From assembly GCF_016861655.1 (NCBI RefSeq), contig NZ_BOLN01000001.1:1-64000 (forward strand): 64,000 nt of DNA, read 5' to 3'. Shown here piece after piece: positions 23,950 to 32,884 of the stretch. The position numbers were made by a program, and so were the translations under genes. The notes beneath the pieces were generated by a model. It saw only the letters and a list, made by a program, of their open reading frames with translations. It was not told where the DNA came from and did not search any database. Origin of the DNA: Levilactobacillus lanxiensis (lineage in GTDB: Bacteria > Bacillota > Bacilli > Lactobacillales > Lactobacillaceae). Each line of letters begins with the position of its first letter. Position 1 is the first letter of the stretch.

Positions 23950-24382
23950 ATTGATTTTTTTGTCGTTCCCGGGTCAGGATGTCGCCAATCAGCCGGGCCA
24001 GCGTGACTTCTTTCATCTGCGCTTCCGCGGCCGCTTGGACCTCCGCGTAGGCCACTCGCAGCGTATCCTGGATGTTGCCACCCACGATGCAGTGCGGATT
24101 GGTTTTATCGTCCACGTGTAATAGATTGCCGTCGTCTTCCACGGCGCGATAGACGTCTAGCAAATTAATTTCAGCCGGGTCGCGGGCTAACTTAGGCGTC
24201 GCGGACCCCTGTTGGGTGGCTAACAGGCCGCCCCGCCTTAGTGCGCCCATCAACCGCCGTACCAGAGCGGGATTGGACTCCACGCTGGATGCGATGGCCG
24301 CACTGGATAAATCGCCATCATGACAAATATCAATGTATGCCAAAATATGAACAGCATCACTCAATTTATGCGAATAACGCAC
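23948..24382 (-). CDS. Rrf2-family transcriptional regulator
   Basis: About 144 residues from the GTG at 24382, seven bases after AAGGGGG, giving the canonical MRYSHKLSDAVHIL start; the TTG at 24388 is too near the binding site. The winged helix covers about residues 3-75 (SAAIASSVESNPALVRRLMGAL). It lacks the three-Cys cluster of iron-sulfur Rrf2 proteins such as IscR and NsrR; one Cys lies near residue 20 and another at about 100 (NPHCIVGG, a position seen in CymR/YwnA relatives). Its target may be the NAD(P)H-linked genes to the right, which is inference. Confidence 0.83.
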   Translation of the reverse strand: MRYSHKLSDAVHILAYIDICHDGDLSSAAIASSVESNPALVRRLMGALRRGGLLATQQGSATPKLARDPAEINLLDVYRAVEDDGNLLHVDDKTNPHCIVGGNIQDTLRVAYAEVQAAAEAQMKEVTLARLIGDILTRERQKNQ

Positions 24383-24563
24383 GAACAAGCCCCCTTCTGG
24401 ATTTTCTCGGCACTTATTGATGGGGTGCGTAAATGGATTGGCTCGCCCATCAGTTATTTTACCTAGACAATAAGCTTGAATATTAATTAATCACCCACAT
24501 ATGTCTAACGTCCATTTTAAGTTTCATGCAACCATTTCGCCACTTATTGGCTTAGCCTAACAA

Positions 24564-24648
24564 CGCCTTACCGGTCGGCAAAAATGATTCGGAACGCTGG
24601 GGCGGACGCCAATGTTTCCGATCTCACGGCTCATGTTGGTTTAAACCC
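24564..24648 (+). repeat. Structured repeat SR10 (subfamily a, interior deleted)
   Basis: The left end CGCCTTACCGGTCGGCAAAAATG and the GCTGGGGCGGACGCC block are intact. The sequence then jumps to the right-hand end (CTCACGGCT, GGTTTAAACCC), so hairpins B, A and C are missing. The gap 24389-24741 holds nothing else recognisable. Confidence 0.7.
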
Positions 24649-24741
24649 GATTTGGCAATTTTACTTCACCATTTTTAGTCATTCTTAGAACAAAAAGCAC
24701 TTACCTTTTACCAGCGTTATCATAACGACAATTATACCGAT

Positions 24742-25608
24742 TTAATCTTTGTTCGCAAGGTTCGCTGTTAAGAAATCTGGCAGGCTTTGGGCTGGGTGAC
24801 CCATGATTTTGCGGTAATCATCCGTGACCGTCGCCAGCAACCCCTTGGCCCCACCGGCGTACATGGAGGCTAGCATGTGCCCTTCGTTGCCCTCATTGTA
24901 CATCTCTTCAAATTGTTTGAGCGTTACTGGTGCATAACCAATGGTTTCATTTGACACTTGGCTTAAGACTTGGGCCAAGGCGGGCATGGTGTAGGACCGT
25001 TCCTGCGTCAGCGTGTACATCGGTTGCGTCCACAGACTTGGTGTGACGGCGACCTCTGCGAAGGCTGCGGCACTGTCCGCTAAACTGATGAAGCTCAGCG
25101 ATGCATCGCCCATGGGATAGATGACGTTATGGCGTTCAATTAATTCTGGTAAATAAGGCACCAGCGGATCGGCGTACAGCGCATTCCGCAAAATGGTGTA
25201 GGAAAGGCTGGATGAGGCTAACCGCCGCGGCACGTACCCGTAGAACGCGGACAGGTCAAATGGATTATCTGCCTGGTCCGCAATGAAGCCCATGACCAGT
25301 AAGTGCTTGACCTGGGCCGTCTCAGCTGCGGCAATCACATTTTCAAACTCGGTCACCCGGCTAAAACTCGTGTGGGTCTTGCTGGGCACGTAAATAGCGA
25401 CATCGGCGTCTTGAAGACTGTCGGCGATACTGGCTTGGTCACGATAATCCAACGGTAAAACCGTCATCCCCTGTTGGGCAAACGCAGCGGCTTTCGCTGG
25501 TGTGTGCACACCCAAGGTGATTGTTTCAGCGGCAACTCGCTTCCCTAATTCGGTCACGATTTGGCTGCCTAAATGGCCGGTGGCCCCGGTAATCACATAC
25601 TTTGTCAT
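24742..25608 (-). CDS. NmrA-like NAD(P)-binding protein (QorB-type SDR)
   Basis: The 288-residue atypical SDR has the Rossmann motif TGATGHLGSQI at residues 7-17 and a second conserved segment HLLVMGFIADQ. Its length and the C-terminal EMYNEGNEGHMLASMYAG region fit the QorB/YtfG group of NADPH:quinone oxidoreductase-2-like proteins. It lacks the YxxxK pair of classical SDRs. The cytosolic role may be quinone reduction or redox sensing. It is divergent from a classical SDR gene. The upstream region carries a direct ATGTTAC repeat at 25632-25638 and 25644-25650. Confidence 0.8.
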   Translation of the reverse strand: MTKYVITGATGHLGSQIVTELGKRVAAETITLGVHTPAKAAAFAQQGMTVLPLDYRDQASIADSLQDADVAIYVPSKTHTSFSRVTEFENVIAAAETAQVKHLLVMGFIADQADNPFDLSAFYGYVPRRLASSSLSYTILRNALYADPLVPYLPELIERHNVIYPMGDASLSFISLADSAAAFAEVAVTPSLWTQPMYTLTQERSYTMPALAQVLSQVSNETIGYAPVTLKQFEEMYNEGNEGHMLASMYAGGAKGLLATVTDDYRKIMGHPAQSLPDFLTANLANKD

Positions 25609-25723
25609 GGTTCATTCCTCATTTCCTTTTGATGTTACTTTAAATGTTACACCATTTTGTTTTGACGTCAAACATTTAGTCTCAGCTCCCAGCATATTAA
25701 GCGCTTTCCAACACGAAAGAGAC

Positions 25724-25749
25724 TATAATAAGGGTTAGGTATTAACCCT
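25724..25749 (+). promoter_or_regulatory. -10 box with adjacent palindromic operator of SDR gene
   Basis: TATAAT (25724-25729) is followed at once by AGGGTTA-GGTAT-TAACCCT (25731-25749), a perfect 7-bp inverted repeat covering the expected start point. This is a classic repressor position. Confidence 0.6.
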
Positions 25750-25778
25750 AAAATCAATATAAACAAGGAGTGAGTAAC

Positions 25779-26543
25779 GTGGTTCAACAATTAGCAGGTA
25801 AAGTTGCAATCATCACGGGTGCCGGGTCCGGCATGGGGAAGTCCATGGCCGAATTATTTGCCAAGGAAGGCGCCAAAATTGTCGCCGCCGACATCAATGA
25901 AGACCGGTTAAACGAGGTTGTTAAGGCCATCACCGACGCGGGTAATGACGCCGTCGCCGCTGTCACCAACGTGACGAAGGAAGCCGATGTCGTCGCCATG
26001 GTCAAGACGGCTGTCGATAATTATGGGCATTTAGACATTCTGGTCAACAACGCCGGGATCATGGACAACATGGCCCCTGTTGGCACACTGACCAACGAGT
26101 TGTGGGACCGCGTTATGACGGTCAACACGACCAGCGTTATGTTGGCAACTCGGGAAGCGCTGAAGCTATTTACGAAGCAAAAATCCGGGGTCATTTTAAA
26201 CATCGCTTCCGTCGGTGGCATTGGTGGCGGCCGGGCCGGTGCGGCTTACACGGCTTCGAAACACGCTGTGGTCGGCTTGACCAAGAACACCGCCTACATG
26301 TACGAAAACGTTGGGATCAGAACCAACGCCATCGCCCCAGGTGGCATCAAGACCAACATTGCCGAATCCATGAAGGGGATTGACAAGGAAGGCATGCAAC
26401 GGCAAAGTGTCGGCATGCCACTTTCACCAGAACCCGGAACCGGCGACGAAATCGCCCAAACGGCGCTGTTCTTATGTTCAGACGCCGCAAGCTACGTCAA
26501 CGGGACGGTTGTGCCGGTTGATGGTGGGTGGACTAGTTACTAG
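25779..26543 (+). CDS. Short-chain dehydrogenase/reductase (classical SDR)
   Basis: About 254 residues from the GTG at 25779, eight bases after AAGGAG; the GTG at 25770 overlaps that site. The cofactor motif TGAGSGMG is near residues 13-20 and the acidic DIN near 38-40 suggests NAD(H) preference. NNAG is near 90. The catalytic Ser, Tyr and Lys are seen as NIAS and YTASK. The C-terminus VNGTVVPVDGGW is typical of FabG/acetoin- or alcohol-dehydrogenase-like SDRs. The substrate is unknown. The stop codon TAG abuts repeat LH2. Confidence 0.9.
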   Translation: MVQQLAGKVAIITGAGSGMGKSMAELFAKEGAKIVAADINEDRLNEVVKAITDAGNDAVAAVTNVTKEADVVAMVKTAVDNYGHLDILVNNAGIMDNMAPVGTLTNELWDRVMTVNTTSVMLATREALKLFTKQKSGVILNIASVGGIGGGRAGAAYTASKHAVVGLTKNTAYMYENVGIRTNAIAPGGIKTNIAESMKGIDKEGMQRQSVGMPLSPEPGTGDEIAQTALFLCSDAASYVNGTVVPVDGGWTSY

Positions 26544-26663
26544 AGTGCGGAACGAGCCGTTTAGACTCTGAGCATTAGCGAAGAAAGGGCTTCTGGTCGA
26601 CAACGTCGGCCGGAAGTCCTTTCTTTTGCTAAGCGCAGGAGTCTGGCTCGTGTAGCACGTTTC
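26544..26663 (+). repeat. Long-hairpin repeat LH2
   Basis: This is the second copy of LH1, read in the sense of the SDR gene, and begins at the base after its TAG stop. GTGCGGAACGAGCC pairs with GGCTCGTGTAGCAC, the inner arms AGACTCTGAGCATTAGC and GCTAAGCGCAGGAGTCT continue the stem, and the tip is GGTCGAC-AAC-GTCGGCC. The whole is a stem of roughly 55 bp with few mismatches. Confidence 0.85.
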
Positions 26664-26840
26664 AGAGGAAGCATATTTCCGGATATCAAGGCGAGAGAAA
26701 ATCTAACGCCCCAAACCAATATCAACAACCGCACCTCCAAGAAAAAGTCCTTCCACCCCACTCACCCACCAAATTGACGTATCCCACCGTAACCGGTAAA
26801 CTAATCAACATGATTAGTCGGTAAGGAGACGATTGGGTAA

Positions 26841-27584
26841 ATGATGTGGTTAGTCTTTCTAATAATTGGGTTCTTAGTTGGCCTATTGGTTATTTCAACC
26901 GGGGGTGGCGGCGCGGCCATCTACTTAGGTCTGTTGACCAGCGTCTTCGGGCTCGCCCCAGCCGTGGCGGCATCCACGTCCCTATTTACGGCATTCCCCT
27001 CGTTAGTGGTCGGCGCTTATGGCCACTATCGCACCGGTCAAATTCACTTTAAGGTCGGTAACCAAATGCTGATGACGGCCATCCCCGCAACGGTAATCGG
27101 CGCGCTACTGGCCCCCTACATTCCCAACGACGTCTACACGTGGATTGTCGCCATTATCTTGACCGGCTTAGGTGTGCAGGTTCTGGTCAAACGGTTCCTG
27201 ACGCACGCCAGTAAACCCGCGCGCCATCAGGGTTTGCAGGCCGCTATTTATGGTATGTTGAGCGGTATTATGGTCGGTGTGGCCGGACTGAGTGGTGGCG
27301 GGCCCATTATTGCGGGACTCCTGGTCCTCGGTCTAGATATGTTACCGGCCGCGGCCACCTCCTCGTATGTTCTAGTCGGCACCTCGTTGGTCGGTCTCCT
27401 CTTCCATTTGTCGGCCAACAACATCGACTGGCACGTCGGCATCGGCCTGATGATTGGTGCAGTGCTCGGCGCCATCTGTGCGCCCCGTCTCCTGATGCAC
27501 GTGAATCCAGAAAAACTCAACTACTACGTCAAACCCTTCATGGGCGTGCTCCTACTCGTCATGGGCTTACGTATGATTCTCTAA
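26841..27584 (+). CDS. TSUP/TauE-SafE family sulfite/organosulfonate-type exporter
   Basis: The 247-residue protein has about eight hydrophobic helices in two homologous halves. The N-terminal repeat motif is GGGGAAIYLGLLTSVFGLAP and the second half has GLSGGGPIIAGLLVLG, the glycine-rich signature of TauE/SafE (UPF0721) proteins. Members move sulfite, sulfoacetate or related anions across the membrane; the substrate here is inferred only. The ATG (double) follows AAGGAG. It has its own bidirectional terminator at 27601-27648. Confidence 0.87.
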   Translation: MMWLVFLIIGFLVGLLVISTGGGGAAIYLGLLTSVFGLAPAVAASTSLFTAFPSLVVGAYGHYRTGQIHFKVGNQMLMTAIPATVIGALLAPYIPNDVYTWIVAIILTGLGVQVLVKRFLTHASKPARHQGLQAAIYGMLSGIMVGVAGLSGGGPIIAGLLVLGLDMLPAAATSSYVLVGTSLVGLLFHLSANNIDWHVGIGLMIGAVLGAICAPRLLMHVNPEKLNYYVKPFMGVLLLVMGLRMIL

Positions 27585-27600
27585 AAGACTTCCAAACTAA

Positions 27601-27648
27601 AAACAGGCTTTGACCCACGCAAACTAGCGTGAGGCCAAAGCCTGTTTC
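27601..27648. terminator. Bidirectional terminator of TSUP gene
   Basis: AAACAGGCTTTG...CACGC pairs with GCGTG...CAAAGCCTGTTT. It could also stop the minus-strand transcript coming through SR11. Confidence 0.88.
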
Positions 27649-27749
27649 TGTCTATTCTACTGAAATGCAACGATTCATGTGACTCAGCAACCACCGATTC
27701 AAAACCACCTGTTAGAAATCTCAAGAAACAAGACTGCCAACGACGGTAC

Positions 27750-27945
27750 TAAACCAGTGTAAGCCGTGAGGGCGTCCCAAATGGCTTCAGCCGTGGGAGT
27801 TCTCTTAGTGACGGTTTAGGCCACTTAGAGAACTGGCGTCTTTGAGACGTGACTTTCGGCTCAAAGCGAGTCTGAAGACCGCTTTTGGGCTTCAGGCGTC
27901 CGCCCACCGCGTTCCGAGCCATTTGGGACGCCCGGTAAGGCGCAA
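27750..27945 (-). repeat. Structured repeat SR11 (subfamily a)
   Basis: GGGCGTCCCAAATGGCT (27770-27786) pairs perfectly (17 bp) with AGCCATTTGGGACGCCC (27917-27933). Hairpin C is AGTTCTCTTAGTG/..ACTTAGAGAACT, hairpin A CTTTGAG/CTCAAAG and hairpin B CTGAAG/CTTCAG. It begins about 10 nt after the stop of the LPXTG gene in the same sense. Confidence 0.88.
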
Positions 27946-27954
27946 GCACCCGCT

Positions 27955-30114
27955 TTAGTACCGGCGCTTGCGGTCGACGGCGATGCCGGTGGCTAATAAC
28001 GTGCCCGCCAGTGCAAACCCAACAGCACTCAACCAGCTATCGTTAGCTTCGCCAGTTTGTGGTAAGCCATCAGACAAGCCCAAGGCCTGTAAGATATTGC
28101 CCCGAACGGATTCCAATTGGGCAACTAATGTGGTGTCACCCTTGGCCCGAGCAGCGGCGATGGCAGCATCCACCTTGTTCAACAAGGTTTCTTCAGCGGC
28201 CGTGTTACGCTCAGCCTCAAAATCAATCAAGTCGTCTTCAAAGTCTTGCGCCATGTCTTCCGTGTATTCTGGGTGTTCATGCTCGTAGGTTAAGTTCTCG
28301 TCCCCACCGTTAGGTTCGCCTTCAGGCTCCTCGGTGTCAGGATTTTCTGTGTTCGGTTCCTCAGTATTCGGGTTCTCAGTGTTAGGACCTTCAGTCCCAG
28401 GCGTTTCGGTGTCTGGACCTTCTGTGTCAGGACCTTCCGTACCAGGAATTTCTGGCATTTCAACATCGATACCAGGGTGTACAGGGATTTCGAGGTCTTC
28501 TTCACCATCGCCGTCCCCGTCGCCTTCGTTGTCCTTGTTATCTTGCAAGTCCCAACGGTGGGTTTCGGCGTTAACGATGACCTTGTCCGCGATGATGTTC
28601 CCATCAATGTTGGAGCTGGCAACGACCGTAGCGGATGGCGCTAAGATACTGCCTTGGAAGGCCTTCTTAAAGTCCAACGTCCCGGTGTATTGCTTATCGC
28701 TGGCGCCGCTGTTGTAGAAGTTCCACAGCAGATGGTTGTCCCCAAAGTCTTCCGTTTCGTGATTGTCCCGGTCGGACCCGTCACTGTACTTGATCTTAAT
28801 TTGAGAGTTGACGTCATAATCCGCCGCACCACCGGTATCCACGTTGATGATGACAGTGGTCCCATCAGCGTCTGGTGATAAGCCGGAGATGGTCAGTGGC
28901 GTATTGCTGTTGAGCACGTCCGGTGTCAAATTGATGACGATTTGGCCGTTAGCGTTTGGCGTCATGTCACTGATATCAATGACCCGGTTGTTCTGGTCGT
29001 CAAAGTCGCTGTTGGAATAGCTGGCTTCACTCTTTTGATTGGCCAGGGCTTCGTTCAAGGCCTTCAGCTTGGCAAATTCGGCGTCAAAGTCGATGTACGT
29101 TTGACCGTTTTGGTCTTGGTAAACTTCCTGCGCCAATAAGTGGTCAATGTATTGGCCGTTGACCATCGGCCGGTTCGGGTTGCTGATATCAATTTCAATG
29201 CCTTTACCGAAGATGACCTTGTTTTCCCGAGTTGAGCCCCCGGAAACGAAGGAGCTGTTGGCAATGTTGGTAATGTTCTGTATGTAAGAAATATCCTTGT
29301 CGAGCAGTTCTTCAATGATGTTAGTCCCGAAGTTCACGTTCCCAGTCAAGTTTTGGACGGCCACGTTCCCGTTAGTGTGGGCGTTCAATTCGGCTTCACG
29401 GGCGAAAATGTGAAAGACGGAGGAGACCCCAAGAATGTTGTTCAGATCAGGGAAGTCATCGTAAACACTGCCACCGGCTTGAATCCCAGAATCCGCGTAA
29501 GGTTCAAACGCACTGGTCTTCGTGGCGGTTCCGGCAAGCTTTTGGAGCATGTTGGTAATCGTTTGCTTAGCGGCTTGCGGCTTTTCAGAACTAGCTAAAC
29601 TGGCAACCACGGCCTTGGCACTAGCCGGACTGGTGTGGGCGTAAGTGACCGTCTCAGTCGTTGTGGCCTTTTTAACCGTCTTCCTGATTGACTTCTTAAC
29701 TAACTTGTTTGCCTTGAGGCCTGGCTTCAACGTGCCCTTTTTCAAGGTCGTCCCTGGCCGAACGCTGGTCGTCTTCACCGTCTTGGCTGAAGATGAACTG
29801 GTCGATTGACTGTTAACTGAACTATCTTGTGCGTCAGAACTGCTTTGTTCTGAGGACATTGAAGATGCGCTCGTTGACGTTGATTGGCTACTAGATTTGC
29901 TTTCATTTTGTGAGGTTGCCCCAGTTGATTCTGCCTGACTCTCAGAACCTGCAGCGGCCTTAACTTCAGTCGTATCGCTGGCGCTCGATGTGTTCGTGTC
30001 GGCATTGGCAGTTACCGTGGCCCCCGCGCCTAACGTGACTAACATCACAGCGCAAGCGAAGACCCAGCGACGGCCACTCTTATACATTTTGAAGTGTGTC
30101 CGTTTCGTTTCCAT
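27955..30114 (-). CDS. LPXTG surface protein with choice-of-anchor-A-type adhesin domain
   Basis: The 719-residue protein has a KxYKxGKxW-type signal (FKMYKSGRRWVFACAVML, about 8-40). A Ser/Thr/Gln-rich stalk runs to about 130. A large domain at about 195-540 matches the choice-of-anchor-A adhesin pattern (SVYDDFPDLNNILGVSSVFHIFAR, NVAVQNL, GSILAPSATVVASSNIDGNIIADKV). A repeat of short EGPDTE/ENPNTE units follows at about 560-610, then a helical segment and LPQTGE with a C-terminal helix and KRRY. It is probably a wall-anchored adhesin. The ATG follows AAAGGTAGGG. SR11 follows its 3' end. Confidence 0.82.
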   Translation of the reverse strand: METKRTHFKMYKSGRRWVFACAVMLVTLGAGATVTANADTNTSSASDTTEVKAAAGSESQAESTGATSQNESKSSSQSTSTSASSMSSEQSSSDAQDSSVNSQSTSSSSAKTVKTTSVRPGTTLKKGTLKPGLKANKLVKKSIRKTVKKATTTETVTYAHTSPASAKAVVASLASSEKPQAAKQTITNMLQKLAGTATKTSAFEPYADSGIQAGGSVYDDFPDLNNILGVSSVFHIFAREAELNAHTNGNVAVQNLTGNVNFGTNIIEELLDKDISYIQNITNIANSSFVSGGSTRENKVIFGKGIEIDISNPNRPMVNGQYIDHLLAQEVYQDQNGQTYIDFDAEFAKLKALNEALANQKSEASYSNSDFDDQNNRVIDISDMTPNANGQIVINLTPDVLNSNTPLTISGLSPDADGTTVIINVDTGGAADYDVNSQIKIKYSDGSDRDNHETEDFGDNHLLWNFYNSGASDKQYTGTLDFKKAFQGSILAPSATVVASSNIDGNIIADKVIVNAETHRWDLQDNKDNEGDGDGDGEEDLEIPVHPGIDVEMPEIPGTEGPDTEGPDTETPGTEGPNTENPNTEEPNTENPDTEEPEGEPNGGDENLTYEHEHPEYTEDMAQDFEDDLIDFEAERNTAAEETLLNKVDAAIAAARAKGDTTLVAQLESVRGNILQALGLSDGLPQTGEANDSWLSAVGFALAGTLLATGIAVDRKRRY

Positions 30115-30321
30115 ATCGATTAAATCCCTACCTTTCCCAAATAAACTCCACCCCCATTTTGGGCCTTCTTAAGGAAACAATCAATATAAATGGTGAAAAT
30201 ATTTTGAACAAAAACTACTTAATCGTCCGTTAGTTTACCACAATGACCATTTTGGCTAAAAAGTTCACAAGAAAAGGACCCGCTAATATTTAGCGAACCC
30301 TCAGATAATTAACATTTATGG

Positions 30322-32445
30322 TTATTCGTGGTGCTTAGCAGTAAAGCCCATGCCGAAGGTGGCGATGATCAAGGCAATCCCCACAGCAAGCAGACTAGCG
30401 CCGCTCCGTTCGTTGGTTTGTGGCAACGTCGTCTTGGCCTGGTTGGGCGTTGTGGTAGCTTGTTGTTGACCGCTAGAAGCCAGTGCCTTTGGGGCAACAA
30501 CTTTAGCTGCCTGACCCTTGGACTCGGTGACTGGTTTAGCAGATTGACGACTTGGCTTTGCGACTAATTGGTCAGCCTGACCAGCCTTGGCAACTTGCTT
30601 AGTTTTAACAGGCGTCGTAGTGTCAATTGTCGCCGCGTCCCCACCGGTTTGTGGGGTGGTGGTAGTGTCCGGATTGGTGTCCGTTACAGCTTGAGCTGCA
30701 TCGCCGCCATTATCGACTGTGAGATCAGGCGTTGTGGTGTCGGTACCTGGGGTGACGGTGCTGGTACCCGTACCCGGATTGGTGTTGGTATCTGGATTTG
30801 TGGTACCAGTCCCTGGGTCTGTCGTGCCGGTGCCAGGGTCAGTGGTGCCAGTCCCTGGGTCAACGACAGGATCTTTGGCGTTAGTTACGGTGAAGGTCAA
30901 ATCAAAGTTGTAATGATTGGTCTTCTGATTGAAGACCTCAATGGTGTAGGTACCATCGGGTGTCCTTTCAGCAGCCACAATGTTAAAGCCAATCGGGTTG
31001 TCCGGATCGGCCTCGACCGTAAAGTACAAATCTCCTGGAGTACCTAAATTGTACGCAACCATCGGATCGGTGAGGTCCAGTTGACCATTCTCATCCTGAA
31101 CACCTTTGATCACATCAGTAATTGGGTCAAATGAACGGACTGTTGGGGTGATGATGTAGTCTTTACCGGTAACGGTTTGATACATAGAGTTGCCCAAGAT
31201 CCCCATGTTTTTCTGAATCCCCGTGACCAGATTATTATGGCTGAAATCGTACATCCCAGTATACCCGCTCATGTCTGGAATATCCGTTAAATGGTTGTAT
31301 CCCAGATATAAGTATGTCACCTTGGGAATCGTCGTCAGACTGGGAATCGCGCCAGTCAGTTGATTGTTATCCATTTGAAGAGACTTCAAGTCAGTAAATG
31401 CCGAAAGGTCAGGAACCTGTCCAGTTAAGCCATAGTTACTGACAGTCAGCGATGTTAATTTTTTATTGTTAGCCAGCAAGTTAACGAGCGCTGTCGCATC
31501 CATAGTGCCGGTTGCAGTGCCTTTATTGTAAAGTTTCAAATAGGTTAAGTTAGGCGCAAATGAGAAATCAATCATGCCAGAAGCCGGGACGTAGCCGTAG
31601 TAAGTAAAGCTAGTCAGATTCGTGAAATATTGCAGACCTTCTAGACTTTGGGCGTCAGCGAAAGTCTTTGATGAGTCAGGTGAAAGCACGGTCGCTCCTT
31701 GGACATAAGTGGCCAGATTGCTATCATCTACAGTCGTCTTGTTCGTTTTGCTCAAGGACGCTTCAACCCAGGCCCGCAAGTTTGCATCCGGCATCCAAAC
31801 AGACGCATCAATGCTTGGTGCTTCATCCCGTAACAGGGAGTCACTTTCAACCACTGACTTAGCAGCGCCAAGATTGCTGACGTCTTCTTGCTTGTCCCCA
31901 TTAAGATTCTCATCTACTGGTGCTTCTAGAGGTTCTTGTTTAACTTTATTTTCAGGTTCTACTGAGTTTTGGAGTTGCTGCTGGTTTTCTGGTTGCCCTT
32001 GGTTTTGGATATCCTTACTAGAATCATCTTGCTTGTCACCAGCTACATTATTTGGAACATCCTTATCTTGGTCAACAGGTTTGTTAGCATCTTCGACATT
32101 GGCATTTTTGCTATCGTCATTGTTGATGTCTTTGTTAATATCCTTATCGGTATCGACCGCACCCGCACCGTTTGCAGAACCATCGCCTTTGTCTAAAGAA
32201 CCTGAATCGCTGTTAGCTACCGGAGTGTCAACTGTGTCGCCGACTGCTGGATTTTGCTCATCAGCTGCTGGTTTGACCACGCTTGTTTCTGGTTCACTCG
32301 CGTTATTGGTATCAGCTTGTGCCGTTTCGTTGGCCCCCACCAGACCCAAGCCGAGACTCATAACCGTGATGCAAGCGAAGACCCAGTGTTTGCCTGCCTT
32401 GTAGCTCTTGTAGTGTTCCTTTGATTCACTCTTTAAGTTCCGCAT
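30322..32445 (-). CDS. LPXTG surface protein with leucine-rich repeats
   Basis: About 707 residues from the ATG at 32445, which follows GAGGAGGA; the frame runs up to 32493. A KxYKxGKxW signal (YKSYKAGKHWVFACITVM) is followed by a long Asp/Asn/Gln-rich region (about 50-200). LRR-like repeats lie at about 225-410 (NLTYLKLYNKG, LTSLTVSNYGLTGQVP, LKSLQMDNNQLTGAIP, VTYLYLGYNHLTDIP). An Ig-like domain, repeated DPGTGT units and LPQTNERSG with a C-terminal helix complete it. The LxGxIP repeats resemble plant-type rather than internalin-type LRRs, so it is distinct from the five paralogues to its right. No MucBP domain was seen. Confidence 0.8.
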   Translation of the reverse strand: MRNLKSESKEHYKSYKAGKHWVFACITVMSLGLGLVGANETAQADTNNASEPETSVVKPAADEQNPAVGDTVDTPVANSDSGSLDKGDGSANGAGAVDTDKDINKDINNDDSKNANVEDANKPVDQDKDVPNNVAGDKQDDSSKDIQNQGQPENQQQLQNSVEPENKVKQEPLEAPVDENLNGDKQEDVSNLGAAKSVVESDSLLRDEAPSIDASVWMPDANLRAWVEASLSKTNKTTVDDSNLATYVQGATVLSPDSSKTFADAQSLEGLQYFTNLTSFTYYGYVPASGMIDFSFAPNLTYLKLYNKGTATGTMDATALVNLLANNKKLTSLTVSNYGLTGQVPDLSAFTDLKSLQMDNNQLTGAIPSLTTIPKVTYLYLGYNHLTDIPDMSGYTGMYDFSHNNLVTGIQKNMGILGNSMYQTVTGKDYIITPTVRSFDPITDVIKGVQDENGQLDLTDPMVAYNLGTPGDLYFTVEADPDNPIGFNIVAAERTPDGTYTIEVFNQKTNHYNFDLTFTVTNAKDPVVDPGTGTTDPGTGTTDPGTGTTNPDTNTNPGTGTSTVTPGTDTTTPDLTVDNGGDAAQAVTDTNPDTTTTPQTGGDAATIDTTTPVKTKQVAKAGQADQLVAKPSRQSAKPVTESKGQAAKVVAPKALASSGQQQATTTPNQAKTTLPQTNERSGASLLAVGIALIIATFGMGFTAKHHE

Positions 32446-32823
32446 GATAACTTCCTCCTCATTGATTTGTGTTGTTGCGTTCGCCCTAGTCATTGATTTA
32501 ATTGTAACATTTCAGTAAAAGTGGATAGCCTTTTCTATATCTACATTGTAGTCCGATTCACAACAAAATCAAGCTTAATTGTCAGGCGATAAAACTAATC
32601 ACACTTGAACCGTGTTTTCATCAAAACAATTAATTTTGATAATGATGAATCCCCGTTTCGTCAATGGTTTTACCTATCTTGCATTAAAAATTATCTAACA
32701 CTTTCATGCCCGGTTATACACGGCTTTTAGGGACAAAATCAGCTGTCTGTCGTTTAAGTCCAGAATCGTCATTTTAAATAATTTTAGTGCACCCTATATT
32801 CGTTATTTTTCTTTACTTTACGC
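32446..32823. other. Gene-free AT-rich stretch between surface-protein genes
   Basis: The promoter of the leucine-rich LPXTG gene should lie in 32450-32560. The rest is AT-rich, without an open frame, repeat or clear palindrome. Confidence 0.5.
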
Positions 32824-32854
32824 AAAAAGAACACCCCTACTCGGCAGTGTTCTT
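32824..32854 (-). terminator. Rho-independent terminator
   Basis: AAAGAACAC pairs with GTGTTCTTT, with TTTTT on the minus strand, 31 nt after the stop at 32885. Confidence 0.8.
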
Positions 32855-32884
32855 TGGCTTTGGTCATATAAGTTCCCTAATTCT

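Noticed and set aside
31709-32404. 231-codon plus-strand frame in the LRR LPXTG gene
   Set aside because: Ser/Leu-rich antisense of the polar stalk; no start signals.
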